64,000 nt of DNA from Kordiimonas aquimaris (GTDB lineage: Bacteria > Pseudomonadota > Alphaproteobacteria > Sphingomonadales > Kordiimonadaceae): NCBI RefSeq assembly GCF_025574485.1, contig NZ_JAOBPO010000001.1:317501-381500 (forward strand), given 5' to 3'. The position numbers were made by a program, and so were the translations under genes. The notes under the pieces were generated by a model. The model searched no databases. It was not told the DNA's origin and saw nothing but the letters and a program-made list of their open reading frames with translations. This document shows positions 9,141 through 18,084 of the stretch, piece by piece (positions within the stretch are counted from its first letter, which is position 1; the number at the start of each line of letters is the position of its first letter).

Positions 9141-9773
9141 GTGATTAGGTCTGTCATTGTTGTAGATGATTTTTTAAAAGACCCAAATATTCTGCGTAAT
9201 GCTGCACTTGCTCAGAATTATCCCAAACTGGACACACCACAAGTTTATCCGGGGCGCGATTCTGAGTTTCGGCAAGTCATCAATGGTTTTGATCAGAAAA
9301 TATGCGAGCTGATTGGCGAACCTGTTGTGCCTGTGATGACATCTTCACATCAGAGGTTTCGCCTTGCTTTGGAAGGTGAAAAAGGTACAGATAGCGTGCA
9401 CATCGACAATGTGCATTGGACCGTTATTCTTTACCTGACATTGCCTGAACATTGTCAGGGCGGTACACACCTGTACCATCACATCGAAACAGGCACCGAC
9501 CGCGCGCCCTATAACTCTCACGAACTTGCTGAACTAGGCTTTCAAAGTCAGGAAGAGTTTCTGGACGGCGTTATCAATGCAAACACAAATGACTCCAGTA
9601 AATGGGAAGAGATAATGACAATTCCTATGCGGTTTAACCGGTTGCTTATTATCAAGCCGCAACAATATCATGATGCAGGGATAAGTTTTGGTGATACGCC
9701 GGAAAATGGTCGTTTGGTTTATGTAAGTGCATACAATTATCCAAACGCACCAAGGATGGCAAACCCGTCATAA
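9141..9773 (+). CDS. DUF6445-like putative 2-oxoglutarate/Fe(II) oxygenase, paralogue 3
   Basis: About 210 residues. I prefer the GTG at 9141 over the ATG at 9135: GAGGGAG at 9127-9133 is at a good distance only from the GTG, and the resulting start (then IRSVIVVDDFLKDP) aligns exactly with the starts of the two preceding copies. The proposed site is intact: SVHIDNVHW (His-x-Asp), QQYHDAGISFGD (distal His), ENGRLVY (Arg). By eye it is closest to paralogue 1 in HIETGTDRAPY. A proline-rich tail (NYPNAPRMANPS) is unique to this copy. The gap to paralogue 2 is about 30 bases, so the triplet should be one message, perhaps including the GNAT gene. Confidence 0.65.
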   Translation: MIRSVIVVDDFLKDPNILRNAALAQNYPKLDTPQVYPGRDSEFRQVINGFDQKICELIGEPVVPVMTSSHQRFRLALEGEKGTDSVHIDNVHWTVILYLTLPEHCQGGTHLYHHIETGTDRAPYNSHELAELGFQSQEEFLDGVINANTNDSSKWEEIMTIPMRFNRLLIIKPQQYHDAGISFGDTPENGRLVYVSAYNYPNAPRMANPS

Positions 9774-9834
9774 GTTGTTATGCTTCCATTTGGGCATATG
9801 ATCACTAGGTGTGATCCATAAGGGGGATAGATTT

Positions 9835-11211
9835 ATGTTTCGGATAGTTCAAATAATGTCATTAATTTTAATGGCATTCTCGGGCGTTGGCACAACAAGC
9901 AGTCAGGAAAACACAGGCACATACGCCCTTGTCGGCGGCATGCTCATTGATGGTTACGAAGCACCACCCGTTCACAACGCTGTTGTCCTGGTTGAGGGTA
10001 ACCGGATCATTGCCGCTGGCCCAGCACATGAAGTGACAGTACCTGACGGCACACCCATTATCGACACACGCGGCAAAACAATTATGCCCGGGCTGATCGA
10101 TATGCATATTCACCTCGACCTTATCGGGCACGGGGACTACGACGAGTATTACAAGTTTCTGCGCGGCACCGAACGCCTTCCAGAAGTCATGCCTATTGCA
10201 GCCAAGCACATGATGCGAGCCGGCGTTACCACTGGCGTCGACCTTGGTAGCCCGTTTGATATCCTCGAAACGCGCGACCGTATTCGCCGCGGCGAAATTC
10301 CAGGTCCGCGTCTTGTCATCTCAGGCCCATGGATTACGCGCATAAAGCTGGACGGTGTACCGGACAGTTATCAGATTGTTATTAGCAGCCCGGAAGAAGC
10401 TGCGGAAAAAACACTGGAGCTCATTGAGCGCGGTTCAGACGTTATCAAAACATGGCTCGGGCTAACCCGTGATGATCTAAAAGCCATTGTTAAGGCTGCA
10501 CATAGTAAAGGTGTCAAAGTACATTCTCACCTTTATAAAGTGCCTGCCATGTGGGACGCAATAGCTGCCGGCGTTGATGTTATGCAGCATGTTGGTAGTG
10601 CTAAAATGCCGCCATACCCTGAAAACTTACTCCGCAAAATCACAGAAGATCGCATACCTGTTATTCAAACAATTGCGCATCGTATCTGGGTGTACCCTGC
10701 CACGACAGATAACCCAAGCCGTTTAGACACGCCCGAATTACAGGCCGATATCCCTGATGATATCTATGCTGAAATGCAGCGCAGCTTTAAGAATTTTCGC
10801 GCATTGTCATATTTTAAAGACACACCCGACGAAATTCGTCATTCCAAAATCAATGCCCGTCAATTTATTGAAGCCAATGCCTACATGGGTGTCGGCACCG
10901 ATGCCGCCAGCCCGTTAAACTTCCACACAGAAGCAATGTGGCGCGAAATGGCAGCGCTTGTTGACAGCGGCATGACACCGGCGCGTGTTATCACCGCAGC
11001 TACAAAAACAGGTGCTGAGATTTTAGGCAAAGGCAAAGAACTTGGCACTATTCAGGCGGGTAAACTGGCGGACATCATCGTTGTCGATGGCGATCCACTG
11101 TTTGATATCAACGCGATGAAGTATGTCGCCGTCACCATCAAGGATGGTCGTGTGTGGTTTGATAAGAAATACACCACAGATGCACTGACAAAAATTGGCA
11201 CTGCATTTTAA
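9835..11211 (+). CDS. Secreted metal-dependent amidohydrolase
   Basis: 458 residues from the ATG at 9835, which has AGGGGG eight bases upstream; a GTG at 9811 is in frame but less likely. The N-terminus FRIVQIMSLILMAFSGVG is a Sec signal peptide, so the enzyme acts in the periplasm or outside. The amidohydrolase barrel shows GLIDMHIHLD (metal-binding HxH), SDVIKTWLG (probable carboxylated Lys), KVHSHLYK and VMQHVGS (metal His residues), and VGTDAASP (catalytic Asp), ending in LGTIQAGKLADIIVVDGDP, which belongs to the composite beta domain. The pattern fits the imidazolonepropionase-like/Xaa-Pro dipeptidase-like secreted amidohydrolases. The substrate, perhaps a dipeptide, is unknown. It is convergent with the HIT gene 11 bases downstream. 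Confidence 0.85.
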   Translation: MFRIVQIMSLILMAFSGVGTTSSQENTGTYALVGGMLIDGYEAPPVHNAVVLVEGNRIIAAGPAHEVTVPDGTPIIDTRGKTIMPGLIDMHIHLDLIGHGDYDEYYKFLRGTERLPEVMPIAAKHMMRAGVTTGVDLGSPFDILETRDRIRRGEIPGPRLVISGPWITRIKLDGVPDSYQIVISSPEEAAEKTLELIERGSDVIKTWLGLTRDDLKAIVKAAHSKGVKVHSHLYKVPAMWDAIAAGVDVMQHVGSAKMPPYPENLLRKITEDRIPVIQTIAHRIWVYPATTDNPSRLDTPELQADIPDDIYAEMQRSFKNFRALSYFKDTPDEIRHSKINARQFIEANAYMGVGTDAASPLNFHTEAMWREMAALVDSGMTPARVITAATKTGAEILGKGKELGTIQAGKLADIIVVDGDPLFDINAMKYVAVTIKDGRVWFDKKYTTDALTKIGTAF

Positions 11212-11222
11212 TCAGTCTATAC

Positions 11223-11642
11223 CTAATCCAGAGCCGCTTTGATCTTGTCAGCAAACATATCAAGGCGGCTTTGCTCGTAGGGTATAGCAGGTACAACGCC
11301 CCACACCGGCCCCGGCCACGCCGCGTCTGTTTCAAAGCGTGCGATTACATGTACATGAAGTTGCGGCACCATATTACCAAGCGCCGCCACATTCATTTTA
11401 TCCGCACCTGTAACAGCCTCACAGCATTTCGAAACGTGTGTTATTTCGTGCATCAATGTTTGCTGGTTAGCGTCAGATAATTGATGAATTTCACGGATAC
11501 CCGCTATTTGCGGCACCAAAAGCAGCCACGGATAGTTTGCATCATTAATTAAGCGTACCTCACAGAGTGAAAGCATCGTTACGTGAGCCGAATCTTGCGC
11601 CAGTTGTGGATGTAGCTCAAATGATTGATGTGTTTCATTCAT
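11223..11642 (-). CDS. HIT-domain protein with Gln in place of the first motif His
   Basis: 139 residues. The core PWLLLVPQIAGIREIHQLSD and the motif region PQLHVHVIARFETDAAWPG identify a histidine-triad protein. The canonical motif is His-x-His-x-His; here the first His is Gln (QLHVHV), a form I recall from an alphaproteobacterial HIT subgroup that also ends in AWPGPVWG. The catalytic central His and the following His remain, so nucleotide phosphoramidate or dinucleotide hydrolysis is still possible. The start at 11642 overlaps the stop of the M20 peptidase gene by four bases (ATGA), so the two are translationally coupled. A second, canonical HIT protein lies at 55739-56113. Confidence 0.8.
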   Translation of the reverse strand: MNETHQSFELHPQLAQDSAHVTMLSLCEVRLINDANYPWLLLVPQIAGIREIHQLSDANQQTLMHEITHVSKCCEAVTGADKMNVAALGNMVPQLHVHVIARFETDAAWPGPVWGVVPAIPYEQSRLDMFADKIKAALD

Positions 11643-13108
11643 TGTACGGACGCCGCTTTGCTGATCAGCGCTTCAAAGAAAGCAACTTGGCGTACCAGAT
11701 CATCACGGTGCATGGCTTCGTTGGTGCCGTGAATGCGCTTGAGGTCACCGGGACGAAACACAAAAGGCGTAAAGCGGTATACATCATCAGATACACCATA
11801 ATAAAACCGGCCATCAGTCGCTTGAACAGTCAGCGTCGGTGCAGTGGGGATAGGGCCAAACACATCTTTAATTGTTCCTGCGATCATCGTGTAACCCTCA
11901 CTGTCAGTGGATGACATGCTGGTAGCATCACGGCCACCAAGCTGTTCAACAACCACGCGGGGATCATCAATAATCCGCCTGGCGCGCTCAATCACACCGG
12001 CAACAGTATCACGCGGATGTATGCGGTAATTCACGATAGCCTCACCGTATTGCGGCAAGATATTGGACTTTGTTCCTGACTGCATCATGGTAAAGGCCGT
12101 TGTTGTATGCATGAAGGCTGCAAGGGTTGGGTTTTCCGCTAACTGGTCGCGCAGTAACGGGCGTGTAGCCCACAAATTTGCAATGGCAACACGCGCACCA
12201 AAATCCATTTCGGGCGCAACCGACATTAAAAAGCGTTCCAGATTTTCATCCAACACCAGTGGATAAGGATTGTCCGTTACCAGATACCCTGCACGCGCCG
12301 CAAGGCTTGCTGCTGTGAATCGTTTAGGCGCACTTGAATGGCCTCCTTCATCTTCTGCCGAAAGCTTCAATGTAACGGAGCCTTTTTCGCCCAATGATAT
12401 AAGCGCAACGGTGCTCTCCACACCTGGCACCGCCCCTTCAACCATGGCAGAGCCTTCATCAATCAGCCACGAAAACTGTATCCCGCGTGCCTTCAGCAAA
12501 GCAGCCATTGCGCTGGCACCACCGCCACCAATTTCTTCATCATGGCCAAACATCAGGTAAACGTCGCGGTTTGGCACAAAACCTTGTTGGGCAAGTTTCT
12601 CTATAGTTTCCATCAAGGCGATCAGCATGCCTTTGTCATCCATTGCTCCGCGACCCCAGATCACGCCGTCATCATCAATGATGCCCGCAAAAGGGTCGTG
12701 CTGCCAATCTGCAAGACCAAATGCCGGCACAGGCACCACATCCATGTGTGCTGTAAAAGCAATAGGTTTCTTTGTGGCATCGCTACCAGGCCATCGGTAG
12801 ATAAGAGAGTAATCTGCCACAACCTCCCTGTTCATGGCCACATGCGCCGCAGGGTATGTGTCTTGAAGAAAGGCGTGAAAACCAGCAAAGGCGGCATGGT
12901 CCGGCGCTGCACCGTCACCTGTGCTAATTGTTTTAAAACGAATCGCAGCAGCAAGATTTTGCGCGTAACGGTCACGCACTTCTGGTGGGGCTGAAATTTC
13001 CTGCATTGCAATAGGAGCTCTGGCAGGCAACAACATTAGCGTTCGCGCCACCGCAATAACAGCAACAAGGGTAATACCGCCGATAATAATAAGAGCCAAC
13101 CGTTTCAC
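11639..13108 (-). CDS. M20 family metallopeptidase, membrane anchored or secreted
   Basis: About 489 residues from a GTG at 13108, six bases after GGGGGA; another GTG at 13126 is less likely. The start KRLALIIIGGITLVAVIAVA is an uncleaved anchor or signal peptide. Zinc-site motifs are FTAHMDVVPVP (His-x-Asp), WGRGAMDDKGML (bridging Asp), FGHDEEIGGGG (catalytic Glu and metal Glu) and a final FRPGDLKRIHGTNEAM (His). The dimerisation domain lies between, around SLGEKGSVTLKLSAEDEGG. This layout matches the carboxypeptidase S/PM20D1-like branch of M20, whose members cleave C-terminal residues or N-acyl amino acids. The latter is of interest here because two penicillin-acylase-like enzymes are also encoded in the window. 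It overlaps the HIT gene by four bases. Confidence 0.87.
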   Translation of the reverse strand: MKRLALIIIGGITLVAVIAVARTLMLLPARAPIAMQEISAPPEVRDRYAQNLAAAIRFKTISTGDGAAPDHAAFAGFHAFLQDTYPAAHVAMNREVVADYSLIYRWPGSDATKKPIAFTAHMDVVPVPAFGLADWQHDPFAGIIDDDGVIWGRGAMDDKGMLIALMETIEKLAQQGFVPNRDVYLMFGHDEEIGGGGASAMAALLKARGIQFSWLIDEGSAMVEGAVPGVESTVALISLGEKGSVTLKLSAEDEGGHSSAPKRFTAASLAARAGYLVTDNPYPLVLDENLERFLMSVAPEMDFGARVAIANLWATRPLLRDQLAENPTLAAFMHTTTAFTMMQSGTKSNILPQYGEAIVNYRIHPRDTVAGVIERARRIIDDPRVVVEQLGGRDATSMSSTDSEGYTMIAGTIKDVFGPIPTAPTLTVQATDGRFYYGVSDDVYRFTPFVFRPGDLKRIHGTNEAMHRDDLVRQVAFFEALISKAASVQ

Positions 13109-13193
13109 AAAACATCCCCCGGACACAAGCCATGTTTATACAGACTTCAGTAATTGAATTTTGTGTAATGTAGAGCGAGATGTCCATGTGTGC

Positions 13194-13221
13194 AAAAAAA
13201 GGGAGGCGAACCTCCCTTTTT
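13194..13221 (-). terminator. Rho-independent terminator
   Basis: GGGAGG (13201-13206), loop CGAA, CCTCCC (13211-13216), with an A-run to the left and a T-run to the right. On the minus strand the hairpin is followed by seven T, so it ends the transcript of the small secreted protein gene whose stop is at 13291. The T-run on the plus side would let it work in both directions, but no plus-strand gene runs into it. Confidence 0.8.
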
Positions 13222-13290
13222 AAAAATGGTTTATGGCATTTACGCATGACCAACGAGCTACAGCATTATGATCATGTAGTCATTTTTTAT

Positions 13291-13572
13291 TTAGCCGCGA
13301 TTAGGTACAGGCTTTGGCGCCGGTTTCTTAGCTGCCATTTCTTTTGCCCATGCAATCGCATCCATACACTTCTTCTCAGCGGCCTTTTTATCCGCCTCAG
13401 AACCTTTTTCTGCTTCTTTTTTGAGGTTAATGCACTGAATTTCAGCGCGTGTCATTGGGTCGAGCAGTTTATCATTTTCATCAACCGGTTTCGGTTGATC
13501 TTGCGCCGCCGCACCCATTGTCATGCCAAGTATAGTTGCTGTTAATACAATTGCTTTTTTACCGTAAGTCAT
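13291..13572 (-). CDS. Small secreted protein of unknown function
   Basis: 93 residues with a cleavable signal peptide (KKAIVLTATILGMTMGAAAQ) and a mature part of about 70 residues rich in Lys, Glu and Ala. It has two cysteines (in EIQCINLKK and EKKCMDAIAW) 24 residues apart that could form a disulfide in the periplasm, a helical middle and a Pro-Lys-rich tail (KKPAPKPVPNRG). I do not recognise a family. A good ribosome site (GGAGAA) precedes the ATG and a clean terminator follows, so it is an independently expressed gene and not a spurious frame. Upstream, 13651-13665 holds a tandem ACCTCAC repeat that might bind a regulator. Confidence 0.6.
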   Translation of the reverse strand: MTYGKKAIVLTATILGMTMGAAAQDQPKPVDENDKLLDPMTRAEIQCINLKKEAEKGSEADKKAAEKKCMDAIAWAKEMAAKKPAPKPVPNRG

Positions 13573-13817
13573 CGTTCAATTCTCCATAATGCGGATGATC
13601 AAAGGATGAAGTTGTTTTAACAAACCCCGCGCATTTTCGGTGTCAGGTTGACCTCACAACCTCACCGCACGAATACGTATCCACCCATATGTGCCCCCGC
13701 ATCCGATGTAGATGAATATGATCTGTCAATGTGCCGAAAATTGGCCGGAAAGAAGGCGATACCGCGTTCTTATCAAACAATATATACCTAATCATCAGGG
13801 CGTAATAACATCAATAT

Positions 13818-14471
13818 TTACAATACTTTATCTTTAAATTTGCAGATATTAATTACTTTGCATTTGCCGCAATCAGGCTTGCGGGCCTTGCAAATATAGC
13901 GTCCATGCAGGATCAACCAGTGATGCGCATGCATACGAAATGGCTCGGGAATCACCTTCTCCAGCGCTCGTTCTACCTGCAGCACATTCTTGCCCGGTGC
14001 AAGACCTGTGCGATTTGACACACGGAAAATATGTGTGTCCACCGCGCACGTTGGATGGCCAAATGCAATGTTCCGCACAACAAGCGCCGTTTTGCGGCCC
14101 ACACCCGCAAGCGACTCGAGCTCTTCTTGCGTTTCCGGCACTTGCGACCCAAACTTGCTCACCAAATCTTCACAACATTTCATTACATTTTTAGCTTTGG
14201 TGTTAAAAAGCCCAATGGTTTTGATGTGCTCTTTCACACCGTCAAGACCCAACGCCAACATCTTCTCCGGCGTATCCGCAATAGGCCACAGGTTTTTCGT
14301 TGCTTTGTTTACGCCAACATCGGTCGCCTGCGCCGATAAAAGAACCGCAATAAGAAGCGTGAACGGGTTAACATAGTCAAGCTCACCTTCGGGGTTTGGG
14401 TCATCGGTCGCCAGCACATCGAAGAAATTGAAAATATCTGTACGGTTCAATTTTGAATATTTGCCAGCCAT
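13818..14471 (-). CDS. nth: Endonuclease III, DNA glycosylase/AP lyase
   Basis: 217 residues, the normal length. The helix-hairpin-helix LESLAGVGRKTALVV holds the catalytic Lys, VDTHIFRVSNR holds the catalytic Asp, and the C-terminus carries the 4Fe-4S ligands in the classic spacing Cys-x6-Cys-x2-Cys-x5-Cys (CKARKPDCGKCKVINIC). It removes oxidised pyrimidines and cleaves the abasic site in base excision repair. The hairpin has Ala where most homologues have Pro (LPGVG), a mild change. Its ATG shares one base with the stop of the upstream alpha/beta hydrolase gene (TAATG), so the two form an operon. Confidence 0.95.
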   Translation of the reverse strand: MAGKYSKLNRTDIFNFFDVLATDDPNPEGELDYVNPFTLLIAVLLSAQATDVGVNKATKNLWPIADTPEKMLALGLDGVKEHIKTIGLFNTKAKNVMKCCEDLVSKFGSQVPETQEELESLAGVGRKTALVVRNIAFGHPTCAVDTHIFRVSNRTGLAPGKNVLQVERALEKVIPEPFRMHAHHWLILHGRYICKARKPDCGKCKVINICKFKDKVL

Positions 14472-15223
14472 TAACCAATATCCCTTGCCAGTTCATCAAC
14501 AACACGCACCAATCGCTTTAAGTCCACATCCCGGGACAGACGGTGATCACCTCCCGGCACCAGAATTACTTCCGTATCATTGCCTGTCAGATTAGCCGCA
14601 ATACTTATCGCCGTTTGCCAAGGCACATCAGGATCTTCAGTGCCCTGGATTAAACGCACAGGTATGTCCAAATGGATAGGGCCGTGGTTTACACGGTTCT
14701 TCCAACCATCATCAAACAGGTCGCGGGTAAAAATATACGGGTCCGGGCCGTATTCAGAATACACTTCCAGCCGACCCGTACGCGAAATTGTTTGCCGGTC
14801 TTCCGCCGATAACTCTTCCCAGTGACGGGTGGTAAAATCAGGTGCAGCAGCAATGCCAACCAATGCCTTCACACGGCTTCGGCGTGCTTTCGCAGCTAAT
14901 AAAGACACCCATCCACCCATAGATGAGCCCACCAGAATTTGTGGTCCTTGTGTCAGCGCATCAAGTACTGCAAGCGCATCCTGCGTCCACAAACCAATGG
15001 TGCCGTCTGCAAACACACCAGACGATTGGCCGTGCCCCATGTAATCAAAGCGAAGGAAAGAGCGGCCCATTTGCCTGCAATATGCTTCAAGTGTCAGCGC
15101 TTTACTGCCTTCCATGTCACTCATGAAGCCACCAAGAAACACAACACCAGGGCCTGCACCTTCTGTTTTATGATAAGCGATTCTGGTGCCGTGAGTGCTC
15201 TCAAAAAATGACGGCTGTGTCAT
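14471..15223 (-). CDS. Alpha/beta hydrolase
   Basis: About 250 residues from the ATG at 15223; an in-frame start at 15289 would add 22 residues without homology. The fold shows GVVFLGGFMSDMEGSKA (oxyanion loop), FLRFDYMGHGQSSG, the nucleophile elbow VGSSMGGW, an acid in GTEDPDVPW and the catalytic His in PGGDHRLSRD. The sequence resembles the ABHD10-like group of small serine esterases conserved beside nth in some alphaproteobacteria; ABHD10 itself is a thioesterase and acyl-glucuronidase, but the substrate here is unknown. Cytoplasmic by absence of a signal peptide. Diverges from thrS and couples to nth by a one-base overlap. Confidence 0.85.
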   Translation of the reverse strand: MTQPSFFESTHGTRIAYHKTEGAGPGVVFLGGFMSDMEGSKALTLEAYCRQMGRSFLRFDYMGHGQSSGVFADGTIGLWTQDALAVLDALTQGPQILVGSSMGGWVSLLAAKARRSRVKALVGIAAAPDFTTRHWEELSAEDRQTISRTGRLEVYSEYGPDPYIFTRDLFDDGWKNRVNHGPIHLDIPVRLIQGTEDPDVPWQTAISIAANLTGNDTEVILVPGGDHRLSRDVDLKRLVRVVDELARDIG

Positions 15224-15312
15224 ATAGCTTCCCGTATTGCTGAATTGTGGCTTGTGGGTGACCCTAACAGGCCTGTTTTTAAGGCTCAATAGCTGAAAAC
15301 CCTAGCCTTTGC

Positions 15313-15341
15313 TTGACTTGCGCGCAGGCTACCGCTAACCC
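15313..15341 (+). promoter_or_regulatory. Probable housekeeping promoter of thrS
   Basis: TTGACT at 15313-15318, a 17-base spacer, then GCTAACCC at 15334-15341. This fits the TTGAC / GCTANAWC pattern known for the Caulobacter major sigma factor. It would give a thrS leader of about 35 bases. Called by eye only. Confidence 0.55.
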
Positions 15342-15381
15342 GCTTGTTCCATTAATTTTAATCACGGATCAAGAGGATACC

Positions 15382-17367
15382 ATGAGCGATAACAATAGTG
15401 CCCAAAACCCGGTCAATCTGCGTCTGCCCGACGGCAGCGTACGCACATTTGATGGTCCGGTGACAGGCACGACGTTGGCATCCGATATTGGACCGGGATT
15501 ACTCAAGGCCGCACTTGCCATTCGTGTGAATGGTGATGTGTGGGATTTGTCACGCGAAATCATCGCCGACGCCGACGTTGCCATCATCACTAAAAATGAT
15601 GAGGAAGAAGCACTGGATATTCTGCGCCACGACTGTGCACACGTTATGGCCGAAGCAGTGCAGGAACTGTTTCCCGGCACACAGGTTACTATTGGTCCCA
15701 ACATTGAAGATGGTTTCTTCTATGATTTTGCACGCGACAAGCCCTTCACCGAGGAAGATCTCGCGGTAATTGAAGCGCGCATGCATGAAATTGTGAAGCG
15801 CAACGAAGACATCACACGTGAAGAGTGGGACCGCGACGAGGCGATCAAGCATTTCGCATCTATTGGTGAAAAGTACAAAGCCGAGATTATTCGGGATTTG
15901 CCAGAAAGCGATACAATCACAGTTTACCGTCAGGGCGAATGGAAAGACCTGTGCCGTGGGCCTCACTTACCGTCTACCGGCAAACTTGGTGACGCTTTCA
16001 AACTGATGAAAGTTGCTGGAGCTTATTGGCGCGGCGACAGCAAAAACGAAATGCTGACACGCATTTACGGCACTTGCTGGCGCGACAAAAAAGAACTGCG
16101 CGCCTACCTGCACCGACTTGAAGAAGCCGCAAAACGAGACCACCGTAAGCTCGGTAAGGAAATGGGCTTGTTCCATTTGCAGGAAGAGGCGCAAGGTTCA
16201 GTTTTCTGGCACCCACAAGGCTACAAGGTGTGGCTGGAGCTTGAGAAATACATCCGCGGTCGCCTTGGTGACAGCGGGTACAGCGAGATCAAAACACCAC
16301 AACTTCTGGACAGCAAGCTTTGGGAGCAATCAGGCCATTGGTCCAAGTTCCGAGAAAACATGTTTGTTGTGCCTGATGAAACACCAAACACTGAAGAAGA
16401 CGCACCCGTCATTTCCGGTACTGCAAAGTTGATGGCTTTGAAGCCAATGAACTGCCCTGCACATGTGCAAGTGTTCAAGCAAGGCATCAAAAGCTACCGC
16501 GATCTGCCAATCCGGTTTGCGGAATTTGGTTGTTGTCACCGCAACGAAGCACACGGAGCTTTGCATGGCTTGATGCGCGTTCGCCAAATGACACAGGATG
16601 ACGGCCACATTTTCTGCCGCGAAGATCAGGTAACGGAAGAAAGTGTTGCCTTTTGTGAATTGCTGGCAAGTGTATACAGCGACCTTGGCTTCCCTGAGTT
16701 TAAGGTATTGCTGGCAACGCGCCCTGATGTGCGTGCAGGTACCGATGAAATTTGGGACAAAGCTGAGGCTGCGCTAGAGCAAGCGCTGCGTTCTCGCGGC
16801 ATCGACTTTGAATATGCGCCAGGTGAAGGTGCGTTTTATGGACCGAAGCTTGAGTTTCACCTGTCAGACGCTATTGGTCGTACATGGCAGTGCGGAACAC
16901 TGCAGACTGATTTCGTACTACCGGAACGGTTGGACGCAACATATGTTGGTGAGGACGGGACAAAATACCGCCCTGTCATGCTACACCGCGCTATTCTTGG
17001 TACATTGGAGCGTTTCCTCGGCATCATGATCGAGCATTACGCAGGCCGTCTACCTTTGTGGCTAGCACCGACTCAGGCTGTGGTAACGCCCATTACATCG
17101 GATGCCGATGATTATGCGATCCGTGTACACGCAGCACTTGAAGCAGCAGGAATGCGGGCCTCACTTGATCTCAGAAACGAAAAGATCAACTACAAAGTAC
17201 GGGAACACAGCCATGCTAAAGTACCTGCCATTGTGGTTGTTGGTCAGCGCGAGGCAGAAAATGAACAGGTAAGTATTCGCCGCATTGGTTCTAAAGACCA
17301 AACTGTACTTGGCCTTAGTGAGGCGATATCTGCGCTAAGTAAAGAAGGGCGCATGCCTGGAGCATAA
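15382..17367 (+). CDS. thrS: Threonyl-tRNA synthetase
   Basis: 661 residues from the ATG at 15382, preceded by AAGAGG. Domains in order: TGS (residues about 5-68, [13 protein letters not shown]), the editing domain with HDCAH near residue 82 and DLCRGPH near 190 (the two zinc-like His/Cys sites that clear Ser-tRNA), the class II catalytic core with [14 protein letters not shown] (zinc Cys), [17 protein letters not shown] (motif 2) and [18 protein letters not shown] (motif 3), and the anticodon-binding domain from about 560. It charges tRNA-Thr. infC follows on the same strand after 121 bases, as in many bacteria, and the gap can fold into two hairpins. Confidence 0.98.
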   Translation: MSDNNSAQNPVNLRLPDGSVRTFDGPVTGTTLASDIGPGLLKAALAIRVNGDVWDLSREIIADADVAIITKNDEEEALDILRHDCAHVMAEAVQELFPGTQVTIGPNIEDGFFYDFARDKPFTEEDLAVIEARMHEIVKRNEDITREEWDRDEAIKHFASIGEKYKAEIIRDLPESDTITVYRQGEWKDLCRGPHLPSTGKLGDAFKLMKVAGAYWRGDSKNEMLTRIYGTCWRDKKELRAYLHRLEEAAKRDHRKLGKEMGLFHLQEEAQGSVFWHPQGYKVWLELEKYIRGRLGDSGYSEIKTPQLLDSKLWEQSGHWSKFRENMFVVPDETPNTEEDAPVISGTAKLMALKPMNCPAHVQVFKQGIKSYRDLPIRFAEFGCCHRNEAHGALHGLMRVRQMTQDDGHIFCREDQVTEESVAFCELLASVYSDLGFPEFKVLLATRPDVRAGTDEIWDKAEAALEQALRSRGIDFEYAPGEGAFYGPKLEFHLSDAIGRTWQCGTLQTDFVLPERLDATYVGEDGTKYRPVMLHRAILGTLERFLGIMIEHYAGRLPLWLAPTQAVVTPITSDADDYAIRVHAALEAAGMRASLDLRNEKINYKVREHSHAKVPAIVVVGQREAENEQVSIRRIGSKDQTVLGLSEAISALSKEGRMPGA

Positions 17368-17383
17368 TAAACGAACCGTTTCA

Positions 17384-17452
17384 CGGCTTTGCAAGAGCCG
17401 CGTTAACGGGTATAGTAACAAAGGATCGAGGCTTGAAATATTCATGCTTCGA
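17384..17452 (+). other. Two hairpins in the thrS-infC gap
   Basis: CGGCT/AGCCG (17384-17388 with 17396-17400) and TCGAGGC/GCTTCGA (17426-17432 with 17446-17452, one G-T pair). Neither is followed by a T-run, so they are not terminators of the usual type. They may shape the infC leader or protect the message. Fold predicted by eye. Confidence 0.4.
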
Positions 17453-17488
17453 CCCCAAATCTGATGAAACAGTCACAGGAGACTAGAC

Positions 17489-18025
17489 ATACGTAGAGGG
17501 AATTTTGCGGGACCACCTAAACAGGAAGGACCGCGCGTAAACAATAGTATTAGCGCCAACCAGGTGCGATTGATCGGTGCAGAAGGTGAAAACCACGGCG
17601 TAGTATCACATGAGCAGGCAATGATAATTGCCAAGGATAGTGGGCTTGATCTCGTAGAAATATCACCAAACGCTGAACCCCCCGTATGTAAGGTTCTCGA
17701 CTTCGGAAAGTTCAAATACGAACAGCAGAAGAAAGCCAACCTCGCGCGTAAAAACCAAAAGACGCAAGACATCAAAGAGATAAAGATGCGTCCGGGCATT
17801 GATGTGCACGACTATCAGACAAAACTGAAAAAAGTACATCAGTTCATCGAGAACGGTGACAAAGTGAAAATGACCATCCGTTTCCGTGGCCGTGAAATGG
17901 CACACCAGCAGCTTGGCATGGAAGTGCTGAGCCGTGTGGCAGAAGAAATGGAAGAAACAGCCAAAATCGAAGCGCGCCCTAAAATGGAAGGGCGGCAAAT
18001 GATTATGGTGATCGCACCTAAATAA
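17489..18025 (+). CDS. infC: Translation initiation factor IF-3, AUA start codon
   Basis: 178 residues when started at the ATA codon 17489-17491. AGGAGA (17477-17482) lies six bases upstream, there is no ATG, GTG or TTG in the right place, and the resulting N-terminus ([17 protein letters not shown]) matches other alphaproteobacterial IF-3 starts. The core then reads [35 protein letters not shown] (N-domain and linker) and [17 protein letters not shown] (C-domain), ending [10 protein letters not shown]-3 rejects non-AUG starts, so a near-cognate start codon gives the known autoregulation of infC. A start at the GTG 17564 would remove the first 25 residues and is wrong. A terminator follows directly; rpmI and rplT, which often follow infC, are absent. 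Confidence 0.93.
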   Translation: MRRGNFAGPPKQEGPRVNNSISANQVRLIGAEGENHGVVSHEQAMIIAKDSGLDLVEISPNAEPPVCKVLDFGKFKYEQQKKANLARKNQKTQDIKEIKMRPGIDVHDYQTKLKKVHQFIENGDKVKMTIRFRGREMAHQQLGMEVLSRVAEEMEETAKIEARPKMEGRQMIMVIAPK

Positions 18026-18062
18026 TCTGCTTTGCAATTTATACTAACAAACAGTTTTAAAG

Positions 18063-18084
18063 CCGGCCTTAGGGTCGGTTTTTT
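18063..18084 (+). terminator. Rho-independent terminator of infC
   Basis: CCGGCC (18063-18068), loop TTAG, GGTCGG (18073-18078) with one G-T pair, then six T. It ends 59 bases after the infC stop codon. Confidence 0.82.

Noticed and set aside
17564-18025. GTG at 17564 as the start of infC
   Set aside because: It removes the conserved first 25 residues of IF-3 and lacks a ribosome site at proper distance; AUA at 17489 has both.
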